A stretch of 64,000 nucleotides of DNA from contig NZ_JAKNTW010000002.1 in NCBI RefSeq assembly GCF_022213955.1, positions 248,001 through 312,000 of the forward strand, given 5' to 3'. A model generated the notes under the pieces. That model was not told the DNA's origin and did not search any database. It saw nothing but the letters and a program-made list of their open reading frames with translations. The position numbers and the translations under genes are program-made. Position 1 is the stretch's first letter; each line of letters starts with the position of its first letter. Origin of the DNA: Dolomitihabitans soli. Its GTDB lineage: Bacteria; Actinomycetota; Actinomycetes; Streptosporangiales; Streptosporangiaceae. Shown here piece by piece: positions 7,885 through 16,395 of this stretch.

Positions 7885-8682
7885 ATGACGCGTGCGCCCG
7901 TGGCAGGTCGCGTCCCCTGGATGCTGGTGCTGCCGGCCGGGGTCGGCATGGTGTTCCTGGTGCTGCCCCTCGCCGGGCTGCTGGTCCGCGCGCCCTGGCC
8001 CACGTTGGCCGAGCGGCTGGCCGAACCGCAGGTGCTGGAGGCGTTGCGGCTGTCGCTGGTGACGGCGACCCTGGCCACTGCGCTGTGCCTGCTGTTCGGC
8101 GTGCCGCTGGCGTGGCTGCTGGCGCGGGTCGCCTTTCCCGGCCGGCGGCTGGTACGGGCGCTGGTCACCGTACCGCTCGTGCTGCCCCCGGTGGTGGGCG
8201 GCGTCGCGCTGCTGCTCGTCCTGGGACGCCGCGGCCTCGTCGGGGAGTGGCTGGACACCACCTTCGGGATCACGCTGCCGTTCACCACCGCGGGGGTCGT
8301 GATCGCCGAGACCTTCGTCGCCATGCCGTTCCTGGTGATCAGTGTCGAAGGTGCGCTGCGCGCGGCCGACCTGCGGTTCGAGGAGGCCGCCGCCACGCTC
8401 GGCGCGTCCCGCTGGACCATCTTCCGCCGCGTCACCCTGCCTCTCATCGCGCCGGGCGTCGTCGCCGGAGCCGTGCTGTGCTGGGCCCGCGCGCTGGGCG
8501 AGTTCGGCGCCACCATCACCTTCGCCGGCAATTTCCCCGGCCAGACCCAGACCATGCCGCTGGCCGTCTACCTGGCCCTGGAGACCGAACCCGAGGCCGC
8601 GATCGTGCTCAGCCTGGTCCTCCTGGCCGTCTCCGTGGTCATCCTGGCCAGCCTCAGAGACCGGTGGGTGAACACCCCATGA
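7885..8682 (+). CDS. modB: Molybdate ABC transporter permease
   Basis: A 265-residue inner-membrane permease with about six hydrophobic spans. The cytoplasmic EAA loop (EEAAATLGASRWTIFRRVTL) docks the ATPase, and GEFGATITFAGN near the C-terminus is typical of ModB/CysT-type proteins. The ATG at 7885 has GGAAGGAG 7 nt upstream; an ATG at 7825 is less likely. ModC follows. No periplasmic molybdate-binding protein (ModA) is encoded between the TOBE protein and modB or nearby, so it must be elsewhere. Confidence 0.92.
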   Translation: MTRAPVAGRVPWMLVLPAGVGMVFLVLPLAGLLVRAPWPTLAERLAEPQVLEALRLSLVTATLATALCLLFGVPLAWLLARVAFPGRRLVRALVTVPLVLPPVVGGVALLLVLGRRGLVGEWLDTTFGITLPFTTAGVVIAETFVAMPFLVISVEGALRAADLRFEEAAATLGASRWTIFRRVTLPLIAPGVVAGAVLCWARALGEFGATITFAGNFPGQTQTMPLAVYLALETEPEAAIVLSLVLLAVSVVILASLRDRWVNTP

Positions 8683-8801
8683 CCCCGCACGCCCACCCCG
8701 CCACCGAACGCCCCGCACCCCCACCTCACCGTCAGACGTTCAGGACCACCGACCACCCCATGCCCCGCACGCCCACCTCATCAGACGGCCAGGGCTGGTG
8801 A
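8679..8801 (+). CDS. 40-aa ORF made from a duplicated modC start region (probably not a functional gene)
   Basis: It begins ATGA-overlapped with the modB stop and reads MTPHAHPATERP, nearly the same as the modC N-terminus MTLHAHLVVERP. The stop lies 7 nt before the true modC ATG. It may keep ribosomes moving from modB to modC (translational coupling), or be only the by-product of a local duplication. No domain is recognisable. Confidence 0.3.
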   Translation: MTPHAHPATERPAPPPHRQTFRTTDHPMPRTPTSSDGQGW

Positions 8802-8829
8802 TCACCTCATGACCCTGCACGCCCACCTC
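8679..8829. repeat. Three imperfect copies of the modC translation-start sequence
   Basis: Copies start at 8679, 8760 and 8809 around ATG...CGCACGCCCACC/TGCACGCCCACC. The context CACCCC/CACCTC before the ATG is also shared. Spacing is 81 and 49 nt. Only the third is followed by modC in frame. Confidence 0.7.
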
Positions 8830-9840
8830 GTCGTCGAGCGGCCCGGTTTTCGCCTCGACATCGATCTCGACGTGCCCTCCGGGGAGGTCCTCGCCCTGCT
8901 CGGTCCCAACGGCGCGGGCAAGAGCACGGCCCTGCGCGCCCTGGCGGGGCTGACCGGCCTCTCCGGCGGCCGTTTCACCCTGGACGGCGACCCGCTGCAC
9001 ACCCTGGCCGCCGAGCGCCGCCCGATCGGCATGGTCTTCCAGGACTACCTGCTCTTCCCCCACCTGTCCGCCCTCGACAACGTCGCCTTCGGCCCCCGGT
9101 GCCACGGCGTCTCCAAACGCGAGGCACGCCGTACGGCCGCCTCCTGGCTGGAACGCGTCGGCCTGGCCGCATACGCCGCGGCGAAACCCCGGCAGCTCTC
9201 AGGCGGGCAGGCCCAGCGCGTCGCCCTGGCCCGCGCCCTCGCCGTACGGCCCCGCCTGCTGCTCCTCGACGAGCCGCTGGCCGCGCTCGACGCCCACACC
9301 CGCCTGGACATCCGCTCCCGGCTGCGCCGTCACCTCGACGAGTTCGACGGCGCGACCGTGCTGGTCACCCACGACCCGCTCGACGCGATGGTCCTCGCCG
9401 ACCGGCTGGTCGTCATCGAGAACGGCGCGATCGTCCAGCACGGCACCCCCGCCGAGGTCGCCCGCCGTCCGCGCACCGACTACGTGGCCCGCCTGGTCGG
9501 TCTCAACCTCTACCGCGGTACGGCGTCCGGCCACCAGGTCAAGGTCGAGGGGATCCTCTTCACCGTCGCCGAACAGCTCGACGGGCCGGCCTTCGTCGCG
9601 TTCTCCCCCCAGGCGGTCGCCCTCTACCGCACCCGCCCGAACGGCACTCCGCGCAACCTCTGGCAGGCCGGCATCGAGGGCGTCGAACGGCACGGCGACA
9701 ACGTACGAATCCACCTCCAGGGCCCGATCACCGCTTCGGCCGACGTCACCACCGCCGCCGTCGCCGAACTCGACCTCACCCCGGGCCGGCAGGTCTGGGC
9801 TTCCGTCAAGGCCACGGAGACCCACGCCTACCCGGCGTGA
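8809..9840 (+). CDS. modC: Molybdate ABC transporter ATP-binding protein with C-terminal TOBE domain
   Basis: 343 residues. Walker A GPNGAGKST (32-40), ABC signature LSGGQAQRVALARAL, Walker B LLLLDEPLAALD and the switch histidine in VLVTHDP are all intact. A TOBE-like domain occupies roughly the last 70 residues. This architecture is typical of ModC. It powers import of molybdate (or tungstate) through ModB. No RBS is obvious directly before the ATG, and it may rely on coupling to the upstream duplicated mini-ORF. Confidence 0.92.
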   Translation: MTLHAHLVVERPGFRLDIDLDVPSGEVLALLGPNGAGKSTALRALAGLTGLSGGRFTLDGDPLHTLAAERRPIGMVFQDYLLFPHLSALDNVAFGPRCHGVSKREARRTAASWLERVGLAAYAAAKPRQLSGGQAQRVALARALAVRPRLLLLDEPLAALDAHTRLDIRSRLRRHLDEFDGATVLVTHDPLDAMVLADRLVVIENGAIVQHGTPAEVARRPRTDYVARLVGLNLYRGTASGHQVKVEGILFTVAEQLDGPAFVAFSPQAVALYRTRPNGTPRNLWQAGIEGVERHGDNVRIHLQGPITASADVTTAAVAELDLTPGRQVWASVKATETHAYPA

Positions 9841-9992
9841 CCCACCTGTCCTGCTCGTCGTGGCGCCCGGCGGCCTCCCGGCGGACCCGGTCATGGGTGT
9901 CCTGGCCTCGGCGAACGGCCTCCCGGCGGGGAGGGGATCCGGTTCGGGGGACGCTCGATCACCCTCGATCAGGACACCGGTATGGTTCCCGC

Positions 9993-10538
9993 ATGCAGCG
10001 TATGACCGGTATGTTAATTGGTGCGGTTTTTGGAATGGTTTTCGTCCTCGTCAATGCGCACGAGCCCCTCAATCCGCTGATCGGGATCTGCCTGCGCGTG
10101 GCCGCCGTGCTCGGCCTCGTCAGCGTGATCGTCATGTGGGTCGTCACCGTCGGGCGGGCGCGGACCGCCGGCGGACAGGCGGACGGTATCCCGGGACCGG
10201 CCGGGAACATGTTCAGCCGGGGCTATCTGGTGGTCGTCGCCGCTGAGGCCATCCTGCTCTTCGGCGGGATCGCGCTGCTCAACGCCTGGGGGCAGCCCCC
10301 GCAGATGAACGTCGCCTGGGTGGCGGTCGTCGTCGGCGTCCACTTCATCGCCCTCGCCCCGATCTGGAAGCACTACGGCATCATGATGCCCGGCGTGATC
10401 CTCACCGTGTTCGGCCTCGCCGGGTTCATCATGGCGGCGACGTCCGCCATCACGTGGGTGCCCTTCGTCAGCGGCGTGCTGTCCGGAGTGACCCTGCTGG
10501 CGGGGTCCATCTATTTCGCCAGGCGCGGCATGGCCTGA
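9993..10538 (+). CDS. Small integral membrane protein, unknown function
   Basis: 181 residues with about five or six hydrophobic helices and almost no soluble loops. The N-terminal run MLIGAVFGMVFVLVNAHEPLNP is followed by a basic loop (GRARTAGGQ). I do not recognise a named family. The ATG at 9993 is the first that precedes the first helix, and upstream extensions are shadow coding. It is followed by a hairpin at 10632-10657 and stands alone between modC and the DoxX-like gene. Confidence 0.7.
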   Translation: MQRMTGMLIGAVFGMVFVLVNAHEPLNPLIGICLRVAAVLGLVSVIVMWVVTVGRARTAGGQADGIPGPAGNMFSRGYLVVVAAEAILLFGGIALLNAWGQPPQMNVAWVAVVVGVHFIALAPIWKHYGIMMPGVILTVFGLAGFIMAATSAITWVPFVSGVLSGVTLLAGSIYFARRGMA

Positions 10539-10631
10539 CCGCCCGTCGAGGGTCGGCGGGCTGAGCGGGAGACCGGGATCGCGCTCGCCGACCGGCAGCA
10601 CCGGCCAGGAATGCGCAGATTTCGTGTCGAA

Positions 10632-10657
10632 TGCCTGGCGGCCTCGGTCGCCAGGCA
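10632..10657 (+). terminator. Hairpin terminator candidate
   Basis: TGCCTGGCG, 8-nt loop, CGCCAGGCA: nine perfect pairs, 93 nt after the membrane-protein stop. The stretch 10539-10867 holds otherwise only this hairpin and the operators listed next. Confidence 0.5.
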
Positions 10658-10816
10658 CTGTTCACCCGTTTCCGGGCGCTCCCCGAAGAAGATCGTGCAC
10701 CGCTCGCGTCGGTGACGCCAGCCCGCCGTACGACCGCTCGCGTCGGTGACGTCAGCCGTACGGACGCCCTTGACTCCCCTTCGGACACCTTTCCCTGTTG
10801 CCTGCCGCGCGGCAGT

Positions 10817-10856
10817 TGGATACTGTGACTATCCAATTGTAGATAGTCGAACTATC
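10817..10856. promoter_or_regulatory. Cluster of overlapping inverted repeats upstream of the DoxX-like gene
   Basis: Three interlocking dyads share arms: TGGATA/TATCCA (10817-10835), GACTATC/GATAGTC (10827-10848) and GATAGT-CGA-ACTATC (10842-10856). They end 11 nt before the DoxX start, overlapping the expected promoter and RBS. They look like cooperative repressor sites (MarR/HxlR/TetR type). The regulator is not identified here. Confidence 0.55.
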
Positions 10857-10867
10857 CATGGAGCGTC

Positions 10868-11383
10868 ATGTTCACCGTCGTCATCGTCCTCGCGGTCGCC
10901 CTGCTGGGCTTCCGCCTGCTGGGCTCGCTCGGGGTCAGCCGGTTCGCCACCTGGTACGGCAGCGCGGCCCACGCGCTGGCGGTCATGCTCGTCATGACCG
11001 CCAGCGCCCACTTCGTCCCCGAGGGCGTCACGGTCATGCCCAACCACGCCGACATGGTGGGCATGGTGCCGCCCTTCGTGCCGTTCCCGGGGGCCATGGT
11101 TCACGCGACCGGCGTGCTGGAACTGCTCGGCGCCGCCGGGCTCGTGCTGCCCTCGACTCGCCGTGCGGCCGGGATCTGCCTGGCCGTGCTCTTCGTGCTG
11201 CTGCTCCCCGCCAACGTCTACGCCGCCGTCGCCGCGCCGTTCAACGCCGACGTGTCCTCGCCACTGTGGCTGCGGATCCCCGAGCAGGCGCTGTACATCG
11301 CCGTCGCCCTCTGGGTGGCCAGAACGGCCGGCCCCACCGTGGCCCCGCTGCGATTCGCACCGGTGGGACGTCGTCACTCATGA
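10868..11383 (+). CDS. DoxX-like membrane protein
   Basis: 171 residues with four hydrophobic helices. The layout (N-terminal helix, short loop with FVP, HATGVLELLGAAGLVLP in the third helix) matches the DoxX/DoxX-like family of small quinone- or redox-associated membrane proteins. The RBS GGAG lies 5 nt upstream. The operator cluster immediately upstream suggests induction by a ligand or oxidant. Converges with the DNA-binding protein at 11398. Confidence 0.75.
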   Translation: MFTVVIVLAVALLGFRLLGSLGVSRFATWYGSAAHALAVMLVMTASAHFVPEGVTVMPNHADMVGMVPPFVPFPGAMVHATGVLELLGAAGLVLPSTRRAAGICLAVLFVLLLPANVYAAVAAPFNADVSSPLWLRIPEQALYIAVALWVARTAGPTVAPLRFAPVGRRHS

Positions 11384-11397
11384 TCGGCCGTTCCGGT

Positions 11398-11832
11398 TCA
11401 GGGCGCGTCCCCGCCCGGTTCCGCCGCCAGGCGTCCGGCCAGCCGTTCATAACGCTGCCGGGCGGCCTGGGCGGTGCCGAGCCCGAGGCCGAAGGCGATC
11501 TCCTGCCAGGTGAGGCCACGGCCGCGGGCCATGAGGAGGAGCCCGGACTCCAGCTCGTCCATCTCCGCCCGTGCCAGCGGAAGGAGGGTCAAGGCGGCGG
11601 TGATGTCGGCGTTGTCCACCTTCGCCTCGGCCTCCTCGTACCGCGCGGTGCCGCCCGCGAGCAACGTCACGAGCCTGATGGCCTCGTGCGGGCCGAGAAC
11701 GTCAGGATGGACCTGCCGGGAACGTTGCGCCTCGGTGGCCGCATGCCGTTCGGCGATGCGCTGGAGCGACGCGTACACGCGGTGCGCTCGCACCTGCCCC
11801 GGATCGGGAGGAGTGAAGGGATCGGAAGACAT
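11398..11832 (-). CDS. Putative DNA-binding protein with C-terminal helix-turn-helix
   Basis: 144 residues, mostly charged and helical. The C-terminal part LTWQEIAFGLGLGTAQAARQ reads as a helix-turn-helix of the sigma-region-4-like type found in many actinobacterial proteins of unknown function. I set the start at 11832 (MSSDPFTPPD); an ATG 21 nt upstream is possible. An AACAGTC/GACTGTT dyad lies in its upstream region and may be its operator. Its target is unknown; the divergent gene is the peptide-binding protein. Confidence 0.65.
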   Translation of the reverse strand: MSSDPFTPPDPGQVRAHRVYASLQRIAERHAATEAQRSRQVHPDVLGPHEAIRLVTLLAGGTARYEEAEAKVDNADITAALTLLPLARAEMDELESGLLLMARGRGLTWQEIAFGLGLGTAQAARQRYERLAGRLAAEPGGDAP

Positions 11833-11865
11833 GCGGGCAGCCTGATGCCTCAATCAATCATTGTC

Positions 11866-11890
11866 AACAGTCCGATGCAAACAGACTGTT
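11866..11890. promoter_or_regulatory. Inverted repeat between divergent genes
   Basis: AACAGTC, 11-nt spacer, GACTGTT: a perfect 7-bp dyad in the 190-nt gap between the HTH protein and the peptide ABC operon. Confidence 0.35.
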
Positions 11891-11963
11891 CAAAGCAAGT
11901 AGGAGCCGGCAGCCGCTGCGGACGTACGACAACCTTCATCAGATCGCGATCGATGAAAATTAT

Positions 11964-11994
11964 TTGTACGCCCGTGCTAAGGTCTGCGTATTTT
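11964..11994 (+). promoter_or_regulatory. Putative promoter of the peptide ABC operon
   Basis: TTGTAC (11964-11969) and TATTTT (11989-11994), 19-nt spacing, in the only AT-rich patch before the operon. The match is moderate. Confidence 0.35.
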
Positions 11995-12021
11995 TATGAC
12001 TTAATGTCCTGAGGAGTCCAC

Positions 12022-13566
12022 ATGTCCCGTGGTGCGTTCTCCGCGATCGGCGTCGCCGTGACGCTGTCCATCGCGCTCACCGGTTGCTCGTCCTCCTCCG
12101 GCCCCGCGGCTCCCGCCGCCACGACGGGAGCGGCCGGCGGCACCCTCGTCGTCGGCGTCACCAGCGACCCGGACACGCTCTTCCCCTGGAAGGCCACGCA
12201 GTTCCAGGCGGTCAACGTGTTGCAGAACATCTACGGCACGCTCACGGAGTTCGACAAGGACCTCAACGTGGTGCCGGGCCTGGCCGAATCATGGAAAACC
12301 GCGAAGGACGGCGACTCCCTCACCCTCACGCTCCGTCAGGGGGTGACCTTCGGCGACGGCAGCGCCTTCGACTCCAAGGACGTCAAGCACTCGCTCGACG
12401 CGATCATGGACGAGGACACGGCGGCCGTGGCGGCGGCCTCACTGTCCTCGGTCGAGTCGGTGGAGGCGCCCGACCCGCACACCGTGGTGCTGAAACTGAG
12501 CGGGCCCGATGCCGCGCTGCCCGCCAACCTCGCCACGGTCAACATGGCGATGCTCTCCTCTGACGACACCGAGGAGAAGCTCAACACGGCCCCCAACGGG
12601 ACCGGGCCGTTCACCCTGCGAAAGCGCGTCGCGAGCCAGTCGATCACGCTGGGCAGGAACGCGAAGTACTGGGGCAGCGAGAAACCCAAGCTCGACGGCG
12701 TCGAGTTCCGGGTGATCCCCGACGAGTCGGCCATCGTCTCCGCGATGCAGTCGGGCAACGTCCAGCTCGCGGTCTTCAACGACCCCCTCGTCGCGCAGAC
12801 CGCGCAGGGCGGCTCGATCACCGTCGCCAAGACCCCGCAGCTCAGCTACCACGCCCTCCAGCTCAACACGCGCCGCGGCGACCTGGACGACCTCAACGTA
12901 CGGCTGGCGATCCAGTGCGCCGTCGACCGCAAACAGGTGCTCGACACCGCCGCGCTCAGCGAGGGCGAGGTGACGGGACCGATCACCGCACCCGCGTTCA
13001 AGTCGAACCCCCAGCAGCGCCCCTGCCCCGCACGCGACCTGACCAAGGCGGCCGACTACCTCCAGAAGGCGGGCAAGCCGAACGGCGTGGCCATCAAGAC
13101 GATCGTCTCCCAGGGCGAGTACGCGACCTCCGTCAACGAGGCCCAGAACCTCAAGGCGCAGCTCGCCGAAGCCAAGATCGACCTGCAGCTCGAAGTGCTG
13201 GAGTCGGGCGCGTTCGTCGACCGGTGGGTCGCGGGCGACTTCGACGCGGCGGTGGCGCTGAACGGCGGGCGACCCGACCCCGACGGCATGTACGGCCGCT
13301 ACTTCACCAGCGATGGCAACCTGAACAAGGTCGCCGGCTACAGCTCCCCCGAGCTGGACAAGCTCTTCGCCGAGGGCAAGGCGACGACCGACCAGGCCGC
13401 CCGAAAGGCGATCTACGACAAGGTCTCCGCGGAGCTGGAGAACAACGCGGCCTGGATCTGGTTGTTCACCAGCTACACCTACACGGGCACCGCGGCGCAG
13501 GTGACGGGCTTCGTCCCGATGGTCAGCGGCTCGCTGCAGTATCTGCGCACGACGACGCTCGGCTAG
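12022..13566 (+). CDS. Peptide/oligopeptide ABC transporter substrate-binding lipoprotein (SBP_bac_5)
   Basis: 514 residues. A lipoprotein signal (hydrophobic stretch then LTGC, acylated Cys22) precedes a family-5 binding protein. Recognisable pieces are the early TLVVGVTSDPDTLFPW, the mid-region NGTGPFTLRKR and the C-terminal WIWLFTSYTY. It would capture a short peptide or a related solute outside the membrane for the two permeases that follow. GAGGAG lies 5 nt before the ATG. First gene of a five-gene operon (12022-18188). Confidence 0.92.
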   Translation: MSRGAFSAIGVAVTLSIALTGCSSSSGPAAPAATTGAAGGTLVVGVTSDPDTLFPWKATQFQAVNVLQNIYGTLTEFDKDLNVVPGLAESWKTAKDGDSLTLTLRQGVTFGDGSAFDSKDVKHSLDAIMDEDTAAVAAASLSSVESVEAPDPHTVVLKLSGPDAALPANLATVNMAMLSSDDTEEKLNTAPNGTGPFTLRKRVASQSITLGRNAKYWGSEKPKLDGVEFRVIPDESAIVSAMQSGNVQLAVFNDPLVAQTAQGGSITVAKTPQLSYHALQLNTRRGDLDDLNVRLAIQCAVDRKQVLDTAALSEGEVTGPITAPAFKSNPQQRPCPARDLTKAADYLQKAGKPNGVAIKTIVSQGEYATSVNEAQNLKAQLAEAKIDLQLEVLESGAFVDRWVAGDFDAAVALNGGRPDPDGMYGRYFTSDGNLNKVAGYSSPELDKLFAEGKATTDQAARKAIYDKVSAELENNAAWIWLFTSYTYTGTAAQVTGFVPMVSGSLQYLRTTTLG

Positions 13567-13568
13567 TC

Positions 13569-14537
13569 GTGTTCCGTGTCCTGGCGCGCAACCGCGCGAT
13601 CCGGCGTGTGGCCGGCATGATCGGCACCCTGTTCGGGGTGGCCGTGTTCGTCTTCGTCATGCTCCGGGCGATTCCGGGTGATCAGATCACGGCGGGGCTG
13701 GGCACCGAGGCCGCGGCGCTCACCCCGGCGCAGCTGGCGGCGCTGGAGCGCTACTACGGCCTCGACCAGTCGCTGTTCACCCAGTTCTTCTCCTGGCTCG
13801 GCAACCTGTTCACCGGGAACCTCGGCTTCTCGGCGCGGTCGCAGCAGAGCGTGCTGGACATGACTCTCCAGTCGCTGCCCGTCACGTTCGAGCTGGCGGT
13901 GCTCTCGATCGTGCTGGCCCTGCTGCTCGGGGTGCCGCTCGGCATGCTCGCCGCGTCGAGGACCAACTCGCCCAGGGACGCCGTCGGCCAGCTGGTGAGC
14001 CTCGGCGGGCTGTCGATCCCGGCCTTCCTGCTGGCGACGACGCTGCTCTCGGTGTTCGCGGCCTCGTTCGGCTTCAATCCCAACGGGCAGGGGTTCGCGA
14101 GCCTGCTGGAGGATCCGCTGCTCAACCTGCAGCAGATGTTCCTGCCCGCGCTCGTGCTGGGCTTCGGCATCGCGGCCCCGATCCTGCGCACCACCCGGAC
14201 CGCGGTGCTCGACGTGCGCTCGGGCGACTTCGTCAGGACCGCCCGCGCCAAGGGCGTGCCACCGGGCCGCCTGCAGGTCAGGCACGTGCTGCGGAACGCG
14301 CTCGTACCGATCCTGACGATGACCGGCCTGCAGTTCGGCTACCTGCTCGGCGGTGCCGTGGTGGTCGAGCAGATCTTCTCCGTGCCCGGTGTCGGCAGGC
14401 AGGTGCTGCTCGGCATCCAGCAGAAGGAATACGCGGTCGTCCAGAGCACGGTACTGGTCATCGCGCTGTCGTTCGTGCTCGTCAACCTGCTGACCGACCT
14501 GCTCTACCGGGTCGTCGACCCGAGGGTGCGATCCTGA
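13569..14537 (+). CDS. dppB: Peptide ABC transporter permease, DppB-type
   Basis: 322 residues, GTG start 2 nt after the binding-protein stop. About six membrane helices, an N-terminal arm followed by GTLFGVAVFVFVMLRAIPGD typical of DppB/OppB, and the ATPase-docking loop FVRTARAKGVPPGRL. Ends overlapping the dppC start (TGATG). Channel half of the importer. Confidence 0.92.
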   Translation: MFRVLARNRAIRRVAGMIGTLFGVAVFVFVMLRAIPGDQITAGLGTEAAALTPAQLAALERYYGLDQSLFTQFFSWLGNLFTGNLGFSARSQQSVLDMTLQSLPVTFELAVLSIVLALLLGVPLGMLAASRTNSPRDAVGQLVSLGGLSIPAFLLATTLLSVFAASFGFNPNGQGFASLLEDPLLNLQQMFLPALVLGFGIAAPILRTTRTAVLDVRSGDFVRTARAKGVPPGRLQVRHVLRNALVPILTMTGLQFGYLLGGAVVVEQIFSVPGVGRQVLLGIQQKEYAVVQSTVLVIALSFVLVNLLTDLLYRVVDPRVRS

Positions 14538-15364
14538 TGACCGCCCTGCGAAAGAGCCCGAGCGGGCTCACCGGCATCGTCATCCTGGCGCTGCTCGCCG
14601 TCGTCGCGCTGCTGTCGTTCGCCGGGCTGCTGCCGTACGACCCGATCGCGCAGGACCCGCCGTCCCGTTTCCTGCCTCCGTCGGGCGAGCACCTGCTCGG
14701 CACGGACCAGTTCGGCAGGGACGTCTTCTCCAGGATGGCTGCGGGGGTGGGCAACTCGGCGCTCATCGCGGTCGTCGCCGTCGCCTTCGCCACGCTGGTG
14801 GGAACCCTCGGCGGGCTGGTGTCCGGCTTCTACCGCGGCTTCGCCGACAGCGTCGTCGGCGGGGTGACGAACGTGCTCTTCGCCTTTCCCCCGCTGTTGC
14901 TCGCGCTCTCGCTCGCCTCGGTGTTCGACCGCGACTGGTTCACGATCGCCGTCGCGATCGCGATCGTCTACGTGCCCATCCACATCCGGGTCACCCGGGG
15001 CCCGGTGCTCTCGCTCAGGGAGATCGAGTACGTGAAGGCGGCCATCGCCACCGGCCAGAGCCGATGGATGATCATGCTGCGGCACGTGCTGCCGAACATC
15101 ACCTCGATCATCGTCATCCAGGTGGCGCTGTCCCTGTCGTGGGCGGTGCTCACCGAGGCGTCGCTGAGCTTCCTCGGCCTGGGCACGCCGCCGCCCGCGC
15201 CCTCGCTCGGGTCGATGATCTTCGAGGCGCGCAGCCTGGTCGTCATCGCGCCGTGGACGCTGATCGCACCCGGTGCGGTCGTCGTCCTGCTGGTCGTCGG
15301 CCTGAACCTGCTCGGCGACGGCCTCCGTGACACCCTCGACCCGCGCAACCGGGGCCGGCGGTGA
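14537..15364 (+). CDS. dppC: Peptide ABC transporter permease, DppC-type
   Basis: 275 residues. DppC/OppC hallmarks are the LGTDQFGRDVFSRM segment after the first helix and the EAA loop (YVKAAIATGQSRWMIMLRHVL). Stop and start overlap both neighbours, so expression is strictly coupled. Confidence 0.92.
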   Translation: MTALRKSPSGLTGIVILALLAVVALLSFAGLLPYDPIAQDPPSRFLPPSGEHLLGTDQFGRDVFSRMAAGVGNSALIAVVAVAFATLVGTLGGLVSGFYRGFADSVVGGVTNVLFAFPPLLLALSLASVFDRDWFTIAVAIAIVYVPIHIRVTRGPVLSLREIEYVKAAIATGQSRWMIMLRHVLPNITSIIVIQVALSLSWAVLTEASLSFLGLGTPPPAPSLGSMIFEARSLVVIAPWTLIAPGAVVVLLVVGLNLLGDGLRDTLDPRNRGRR

Positions 15365-16395
15365 ACGCGCCGCCGGGCATCGCCAGAGCCGTCCGCACCC
15401 CGTGGTTCGACCTGACCGAGTGCACCGGCCACCGCACCGTACGCTGGGTGGACGGCGAGCGCGTCGGCGAGGCTCCGATGACGATCGACACGCACCACGA
15501 CCTCGCCTCGATCACGAAGATCCTCGCCACCACGACGGCACTCATCCGCCTCGTCTCCGGCGGCCTCGTCGACCTGGACGCGCCGGTGCGCCGGTACCTG
15601 CCGGACTGCCACGACGGCTGCACCGTACGCGACCTGCTGCTGCACCGGGCCGGGCTGTGGGAGTGGTACCCGCTCTACATCCAGCGGGAGATGCCACCGC
15701 CGCGCTACCGCCCCGGCCAGGCACGGCACTACTCCGATCTGGGGTTCGTCCTGCTCGGGCGGGTCGTCGCGGCCGTCACGGGGCTCCCCCTCGACCGGGC
15801 GGTGTCCGAGCTGGTGACCGAGCCGCTCGGACTCTCGTCGACCCGGTACGCGCGCCCGGCGGGACCGCTGGTGTCCATGAGCGCCCGCGACGACCGGGTC
15901 GAGATGGGCATGCTCGACTCGAAGCAGCCCTACCCCGTTCCGTACGGCAGCGCCGACTTCGACGGCTGGCGTCGCCGGCCCGTGATCGGCGAGGTCTCCG
16001 ACGGCAACGCCCATCACGCCTTCGGCGGCGTCTCCGGGCACGCCGGGCTCTTCTCCACGCTTCCCGACCTGCTGCGTTACTGTGCCGCGCTGTCCCGCTA
16101 CCGCGAGCACGACGGGCTGTGGCGGCCCGAGGTGGCGGAGGAGTTCTTCGCACCGGGTCCCGACGCCCAGCAGGCACTCGGTTTCCGCAGGTACGACCTC
16201 CGGATCCGGGACGAGACCGTCACCGTGCTCGGTCACCCCGGCTATGTGGGCTGCGCCGTCGGCTTCGTGCCCGGCCGCGACATCTCCCTCGTCGTGGCCA
16301 GCAACCGGCTGCTGGTCGACGGGACGCCCGTGCCCACGGACACCCTCTGGCACGACCTGCTGACGGCCACCACGCGACGATCGAGGACAGCATGA
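15361..16395 (+). CDS. Serine beta-lactamase-fold hydrolase (class C-like/D-aminopeptidase-like)
   Basis: 344 residues with no signal peptide. The catalytic tetrad motif S-I-T-K lies at 50-53 and the YSD triad (the Y-x-N equivalent) at 124-126. A late LGHPGYVG replaces the KTG/HTG box. Family members include class C beta-lactamases, esterases and D-aminopeptidases. Its location inside a peptide importer operon, overlapping both dppC (GTGA) and the ATPase gene (ATGA), suggests it hydrolyses the imported compound in the cytoplasm. Candidates are a D-amino-acid peptide, beta-lactam or cell-wall muropeptide (inference). Confidence 0.88.
   Translation: MNAPPGIARAVRTPWFDLTECTGHRTVRWVDGERVGEAPMTIDTHHDLASITKILATTTALIRLVSGGLVDLDAPVRRYLPDCHDGCTVRDLLLHRAGLWEWYPLYIQREMPPPRYRPGQARHYSDLGFVLLGRVVAAVTGLPLDRAVSELVTEPLGLSSTRYARPAGPLVSMSARDDRVEMGMLDSKQPYPVPYGSADFDGWRRRPVIGEVSDGNAHHAFGGVSGHAGLFSTLPDLLRYCAALSRYREHDGLWRPEVAEEFFAPGPDAQQALGFRRYDLRIRDETVTVLGHPGYVGCAVGFVPGRDISLVVASNRLLVDGTPVPTDTLWHDLLTATTRRSRTA

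Noticed and set aside
15327-16391. Long upstream extension of the double ATPase frame
   Set aside because: It runs in another frame through the serine hydrolase; the ATG at 16392 has an ATGA overlap and the ATPase domain starts at once.
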